Shown here piece by piece: positions 6,891 to 10,100 of a DNA stretch of 10,100 nucleotides. Within the stretch, counting starts at the first letter, position 1, and each line of letters begins with the position of its first letter. A program made the translations under genes and the position numbers. Below the pieces are notes generated by a model. It was not told the origin of the DNA and did no database searches. It saw only the letters and a list, made by a program, of their open reading frames with translations. Origin of the DNA: Armatimonadota bacterium (GTDB lineage Bacteria > Armatimonadota > UBA10988 > DTZQ01); the NCBI GenBank assembly GCA_012961305.1, contig DTZQ01000237.1, forward strand, positions 1-10,100, in the 5' to 3' direction.

Positions 6891-9344
6891 ATGGATGTAA
6901 ATTCCTTCCTGCAAACCATACAGCGTGACCGCGACTATCGGGAACAAATTGTCTGGACAGAGGAAATCCCAGCCCAGCCGGCGCGCTACGGGAAGTTGAC
7001 CCCGCCTCTTCCGCCAGAACTCCAGCGGGTATTGGAGGCCGAAGAAATAGAGGGACTCTACACCCACCAAGTTGAAACTATTGAGGCCCTTCGGCGGGGA
7101 GAAAATGTGGTTTTAGTTACCGCTACGGCCAGCGGTAAGACCTTGAGTTACAACCTGCCCATTCTGGAAGCCTGGCTGCGGGAACCGCGCACCCGGGCTT
7201 TATATCTGTACCCTACGAAGGCTTTAGCCCAGGACCAACTGCGCACCTTGCACCGCTATTGTGCTCTTCAGCCTCGTTTGGATTTTCTGGCGGGTACTTA
7301 CGATGGCGATACTCCCCCGGAGACTCGCACCCGTTTGCGCGACCAGGGCCATTTTATCCTCAGCAATCCCGACATGCTCCATCAGGGCATTTTGCCCCAC
7401 CATTCCCGCTGGGCGGAATTTTTCACCTTCTTACGGTTTGTAGTCCTGGATGAAATCCACATCTATCGCGGGGTGTTCGGCTCCCACGTGGCTCTGGTTC
7501 TTCGCCGCCTCCAGCGCATCTGTGAGCACTACGGTTCCACTCCCCAGTTCGTCTGTACCTCGGCCACCATTGGCAACCCTCAGGAGTTGGCCGAACGTTT
7601 ACTGCAGCGACCGGTGACGCTTGTTGACCACGACGGGGCCCCCCGGGGGCCCAAGCGGTTTGTCCTCTGGAATCCCCCCTATTTGGACGAGGGTAAAGCC
7701 CAACGACGCAGTCCCAATCTCGAAGGTCAGGCCCTATTAGTGCGTTTAGTTAGCCAAGGGGTACAGACTATTGCCTTTGCCCGTTCTCGGATTGTAGCCG
7801 AACTGCTTTATCGCTATGCTCAGGATGAATTAGCCCGCCTCAATCCCGCCTGGGGCGACCTGATTCGCCCCTATCGGGGCGGCTATCTACCGGAGGAACG
7901 GCGGGAAATTGAGCGGCGTCTCTTTGCGGGGGAACTGCTGGGCGTAACCAGCACTAACGCTTTGGAACTGGGCATTGACGTAGGAGGGTTAGACGCCTGT
8001 CTCATCCTGGGCTATCCGGGCAGCATAGCCAGCCTGTGGCAACAGGCCGGCCGGGCCGGCCGGGGAGCCGAGGAAAGCCTGGTAGTGTTAATTGCCCACA
8101 ACTCTCCTCTCGACCAGTACCTCATGCAGCACCCGGACTACCTCTTTGGGAAAGCTCCGGAGAGTGCCATCATTGACCCTACCAACTCTTACATTTTGCT
8201 GGGCCATTTGCGCTGCGCGGTGGCGGAACTTCCTCTCTCCTTTGCCGAGGCGGAACAACTGGGCGAGTATGCCCCGGCAATTTTGGAAATCCTGGAGGAA
8301 GAAGGCCAAGTACGGTGCCTAAGAGGCCGCTGGTACTGGAACAGCGGTGGCTATCCTGCTGCCGACATTGGTCTGCGTTCCCTGGCCGGAGACAACTACA
8401 CCATCATAGATGTTTCAACAGACCCCCCGCAAGTTATTGGCACCGTGGATGGTTTCAGTGCTTTTACTCTGGTTCATCCAGAGGCTGTTTACCTTCATCA
8501 AGGTCTCACTTATCTGGTGCGCGATTTGGACCTGCAGCAGAAAATTGCCACGGTAGAACGCCGGGCCGTGGATTACTACACCCAGGCCCTAACCGAGACC
8601 CAAATCCGGGTGGAGGAGACGGAGCAGGAAAAAACTTGGCGCCTCAGTCAAGTGGGATTGGGAACCGTAACCGTAACCTTGTTCACCCCCATGTTCCGCA
8701 AAATCAAGTTCTACACTCTGGAGAACTTAGGTTTTGGCAGTCTCTCCCTACCTCCTCAACCTTTAGAAACGATGGCCATGTGGCTTTGTCCCCCATCCGC
8801 TGCCCTCCATCGGGTACGGGAATTTGACCGCATCCCGGCGGAGGGACTGTTAGGCATTGCTAATGTGCTGGTGGACATTGTACCCCTCTTTGTGCTGTGC
8901 GACTATATGGACCTCGGTTCCGTGGTGGATTCCAGCAATTTCGGCCTGCCCTCCATTTTCATCTACGACCGTTATCCGGGCGGCTTGGGATTTGCCCAAA
9001 AGGCCTATGAACGTCTGGAAGAAATCATGGAAGCCTGTTTGTTTCTCATTCACGAGTGTGAGTGCGAGGAAGGCTGTCCTTCCTGTGTGGGTTCCACCTT
9101 TCGATATTTCGTTCCCTACGACGCCGGCCGCCCCGGCCGCGAGCGCATCCCCGACAAAGAGGCCGCCCTCATTATCCTGCATGAACTGTTGGAGAAGGAA
9201 CCCTACATTCCTAAGCCTCTTTCTCCCGCGCGACGGACCCAGGTGGAAGGTACAGCCGAGACGGAGCGACCAGTTATCAAACGCCTGCCGGAGCAGGTGG
9301 AAAAGAAAATACGCAAACACCTACAGCGGTTAAAAAGGCGATGA
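6891..9344 (+). CDS. DEAD/DEAH-box superfamily 2 helicase, MrfA/YprA-type with DUF1998/MZB zinc domain
   Basis: The protein is 817 aa, somewhat longer than B. subtilis MrfA. The helicase motifs are in order: Walker A TATASGKT (77-84), motif Ia PTKALAQDQ (108-116), motif Ib region LSNPDMLH (157-164), motif II DEIH (187-190), motif III SAT (224-226), motif V around STNALELGIDVGG (354-366), and motif VI QQAGRAGRG (384-392). The C-terminal half matches the DUF1998/MZB arrangement, with YPGGLGFA (695-702) and four cysteines at 723, 725, 729 and 732 in the spacing C-x-C-x3-C-x2-C reported for MrfA. This family unwinds DNA 3'-5'. In B. subtilis it acts with the nuclease MrfB in excision of mitomycin C lesions, and the eukaryotic relative is Hrq1. 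A DNA-repair role here follows from the family and was not seen directly. The last 50 residues are basic and look disordered. The gene has its own strong promoter and overlaps the next gene by 4 bp. Family assignment is strong, orthology to mrfA less so. Confidence 0.93.
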   Translation: MDVNSFLQTIQRDRDYREQIVWTEEIPAQPARYGKLTPPLPPELQRVLEAEEIEGLYTHQVETIEALRRGENVVLVTATASGKTLSYNLPILEAWLREPRTRALYLYPTKALAQDQLRTLHRYCALQPRLDFLAGTYDGDTPPETRTRLRDQGHFILSNPDMLHQGILPHHSRWAEFFTFLRFVVLDEIHIYRGVFGSHVALVLRRLQRICEHYGSTPQFVCTSATIGNPQELAERLLQRPVTLVDHDGAPRGPKRFVLWNPPYLDEGKAQRRSPNLEGQALLVRLVSQGVQTIAFARSRIVAELLYRYAQDELARLNPAWGDLIRPYRGGYLPEERREIERRLFAGELLGVTSTNALELGIDVGGLDACLILGYPGSIASLWQQAGRAGRGAEESLVVLIAHNSPLDQYLMQHPDYLFGKAPESAIIDPTNSYILLGHLRCAVAELPLSFAEAEQLGEYAPAILEILEEEGQVRCLRGRWYWNSGGYPAADIGLRSLAGDNYTIIDVSTDPPQVIGTVDGFSAFTLVHPEAVYLHQGLTYLVRDLDLQQKIATVERRAVDYYTQALTETQIRVEETEQEKTWRLSQVGLGTVTVTLFTPMFRKIKFYTLENLGFGSLSLPPQPLETMAMWLCPPSAALHRVREFDRIPAEGLLGIANVLVDIVPLFVLCDYMDLGSVVDSSNFGLPSIFIYDRYPGGLGFAQKAYERLEEIMEACLFLIHECECEEGCPSCVGSTFRYFVPYDAGRPGRERIPDKEAALIILHELLEKEPYIPKPLSPARRTQVEGTAETERPVIKRLPEQVEKKIRKHLQRLKRR

Positions 9345-10100
9345 CTACTTCCTTCCCACCGGCGCTGGTGACCCTGGTCTCTTTGGCCGAAATCCCGAAG
9401 GCCCTGCGGTCTTGGATGGACGTTGGAGGGACGGCACTGAAGTGCCTGACTCCAAAGGCACAGGCCGGAGGTTTAAGCCTGTTAATAGGCGAGTGGGAAC
9501 TTTTAGCCGAGGCAGAACGGATTTTGGTAGCTCATTTGAACCCCTGTCTCTACCGGCTTAACGAGGAAATTTTGGCCCGTTTACCGCTGGCCAGGGCCTT
9601 GGCTCAACTGGAGGAAAATCCCCAAAAACAACCCGAAGTTCGCGCCGCGCTCCAGCAGGCCTTGGAGAACTGGATTCATGACCTTACCCGCTTTAGACCC
9701 GGTGGCTTCTGTCTCGAAGGGACCCTCAAGACGGCGGCAAGAAACTGGCCAAAACTTGCGGAGGATGCCTTCTCCCAGATGGAGGACAGAGAGGCAAATG
9801 ACGGAGACAGCCTCTCCCCTGACCCTTTAATTGTCGGGCGCACTGCAAAGAGCAGGGAGGCTCCCGGTTCCCAGCCCTTGGCTCCCGGCGCTTTAGGAGT
9901 GATTAAAGACCTCGAATTAGCGGTGGGATACAGATTGGATTTACGCCCCTTAGCCGCTCTGGCAGCCGTTGGGTGGTGGGTAGTGGAAGTGCCCGGAACT
10001 TGGGAAGCGGGAAAAGTACATCCGTACCGGACAGGGGACAGCCCCCCCCTATCCCCCCGCGTGCGGGGGGAAGAAAGGGGGGGTCCCCGCGTGCGGGGGG
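9341..10100 (+). CDS. Unrecognised protein, 3' end outside the window
   Basis: An ATG overlapping the helicase stop (ATGA at 9341-9344) opens a frame with no stop for 253 codons, up to the window edge. The Shine-Dalgarno is weak and too close (AAGG, 2 nt before the ATG), so expression probably depends on translational coupling. I recognise no family. Residues 40-145 are mainly helical, rich in leucine and alanine (for example EWELLAEAER, LARALAQLEEN, RAALQQALENW). Residues 147-185 are low-complexity, with many S, P, D and G. Residues 186-230 return to a folded-looking stretch with a hydrophobic run (LRPLAALAAVGWWVV). From about residue 231 the frame enters a palindromic DNA repeat and reads SPPLSPRVRGEERGG, which is probably not ancestral protein. 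None of the acidic motifs of an MrfB/YprB-type DEDD nuclease are evident. Arginine codon use differs sharply from the helicase (6 of 15 AGA/AGG before the repeat). The coding call is moderate: the overlap and the long open frame support it. Confidence 0.65.
   Translation, partial: MTTSFPPALVTLVSLAEIPKALRSWMDVGGTALKCLTPKAQAGGLSLLIGEWELLAEAERILVAHLNPCLYRLNEEILARLPLARALAQLEENPQKQPEVRAALQQALENWIHDLTRFRPGGFCLEGTLKTAARNWPKLAEDAFSQMEDREANDGDSLSPDPLIVGRTAKSREAPGSQPLAPGALGVIKDLELAVGYRLDLRPLAALAAVGWWVVEVPGTWEAGKVHPYRTGDSPPLSPRVRGEERGGPRVRG
10042..10100. repeat. Tandem G/C-block palindromic repeat (REP-like), cut by the window end
   Basis: A perfect 16-bp direct repeat, CCCCGCGTGCGGGGGG, occurs at 10055-10070 and 10085-10100, with a 30-bp period. 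Each copy is itself palindromic: the first has 8-bp arms (CCCCCCGC / GCGGGGGG, 10053-10070) around GT, and the second has at least 6-bp arms. An outer pair, C-run 10042-10049 and G-run 10077-10083, can enclose the first hairpin. This looks like a dispersed palindromic element or a pair of such units. The period is too short for a normal CRISPR repeat plus spacer. The element continues beyond the window. Confidence 0.8.

Noticed and set aside
7635..7652. G4-C6-G5-C3 block that could fold strongly
   Set aside because: It falls within the helicase codons for GAPRGP and follows the GC-rich third-base preference of the gene. There is no sign of a regulatory role inside the coding sequence.
8046..8065. 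GGCCGGCC repeats
   Set aside because: They encode the conserved helicase motif VI (QAGRAGRG). Alternating GCC/GGC/CGG codons explain the pattern.
9803..9820. GGAGACAGCCTCTCCCC resembles the GGGGACAGCCCCCCC sequence flanking the repeat at 10034
   Set aside because: The similarity is partial and short, and it has no palindromic core. It may be chance in a low-complexity coding segment.
10042..10100. Possible first repeats of a CRISPR array, because CCCCGCGTGCGGGG resembles type I-E repeat cores
   Set aside because: The two copies are only 30 bp apart, which leaves no room for a spacer of about 30 bp between repeats of about 28 bp. The intervening bases are G/C-run arms of the same palindrome. 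No cas gene is visible.

Overview
The window is a compact, moderately GC-rich stretch of bacterial chromosome. About 98% of it is coding, and it holds six protein genes and no RNA genes. I cannot place the organism. The gltX sequence and the MrfA/YprA-type helicase are bacterial in character. The HEAT-repeat protein, the multi-winged-helix protein and the G/C-block palindromic repeat would suit a little-studied environmental lineage such as Chloroflexota or a candidate phylum, but that is a guess.

Left block, plus strand, 1-6250: three genes chained by two 4-bp ATGA overlaps. They are (1) an unrecognised 629-aa protein with about five winged-helix-like modules resembling HARE-HTH, (2) glutamyl-tRNA synthetase (gltX), and (3) a 953-aa membrane-anchored HEAT-repeat protein with a CARDB-like beta domain inside its repeat array. 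Strong Shine-Dalgarno sequences sit inside the 3' ends of genes 1 and 2, so the three are very probably one translationally coupled operon. Its promoter lies left of the window.

Middle, 6253-6890: a small minus-strand membrane protein (two hydrophobic helices plus a PH-like C-terminal domain) ends only 2 bp from the HEAT gene, in convergent orientation. It is transcribed divergently from the helicase. The roughly 170-bp divergent region carries two very strong sigma-70-type promoters back to back: a perfect TTGACA-N17-TATAAT for the helicase and TTGACA-N17-TACAAT for the membrane protein.

Right block, plus strand, 6891-10100: an 817-aa superfamily 2 helicase of the MrfA/YprA (DUF1998/MZB) type with a complete C-x-C-x3-C-x2-C zinc motif. 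It overlaps by 4 bp an unrecognised gene that is open to the window edge. That last gene has markedly different arginine codon use. Its reading frame runs into a tandem G/C-block palindromic repeat (30-bp period) that is cut by the window end.

The points most worth a second look are the MrfA-type helicase coupled to an unknown partner instead of a recognisable MrfB nuclease, the divergent promoter pair, the TM-HEAT-CARDB-HEAT architecture, the multi-wHTH protein coupled to gltX, and the palindromic repeat read in frame at the right edge.
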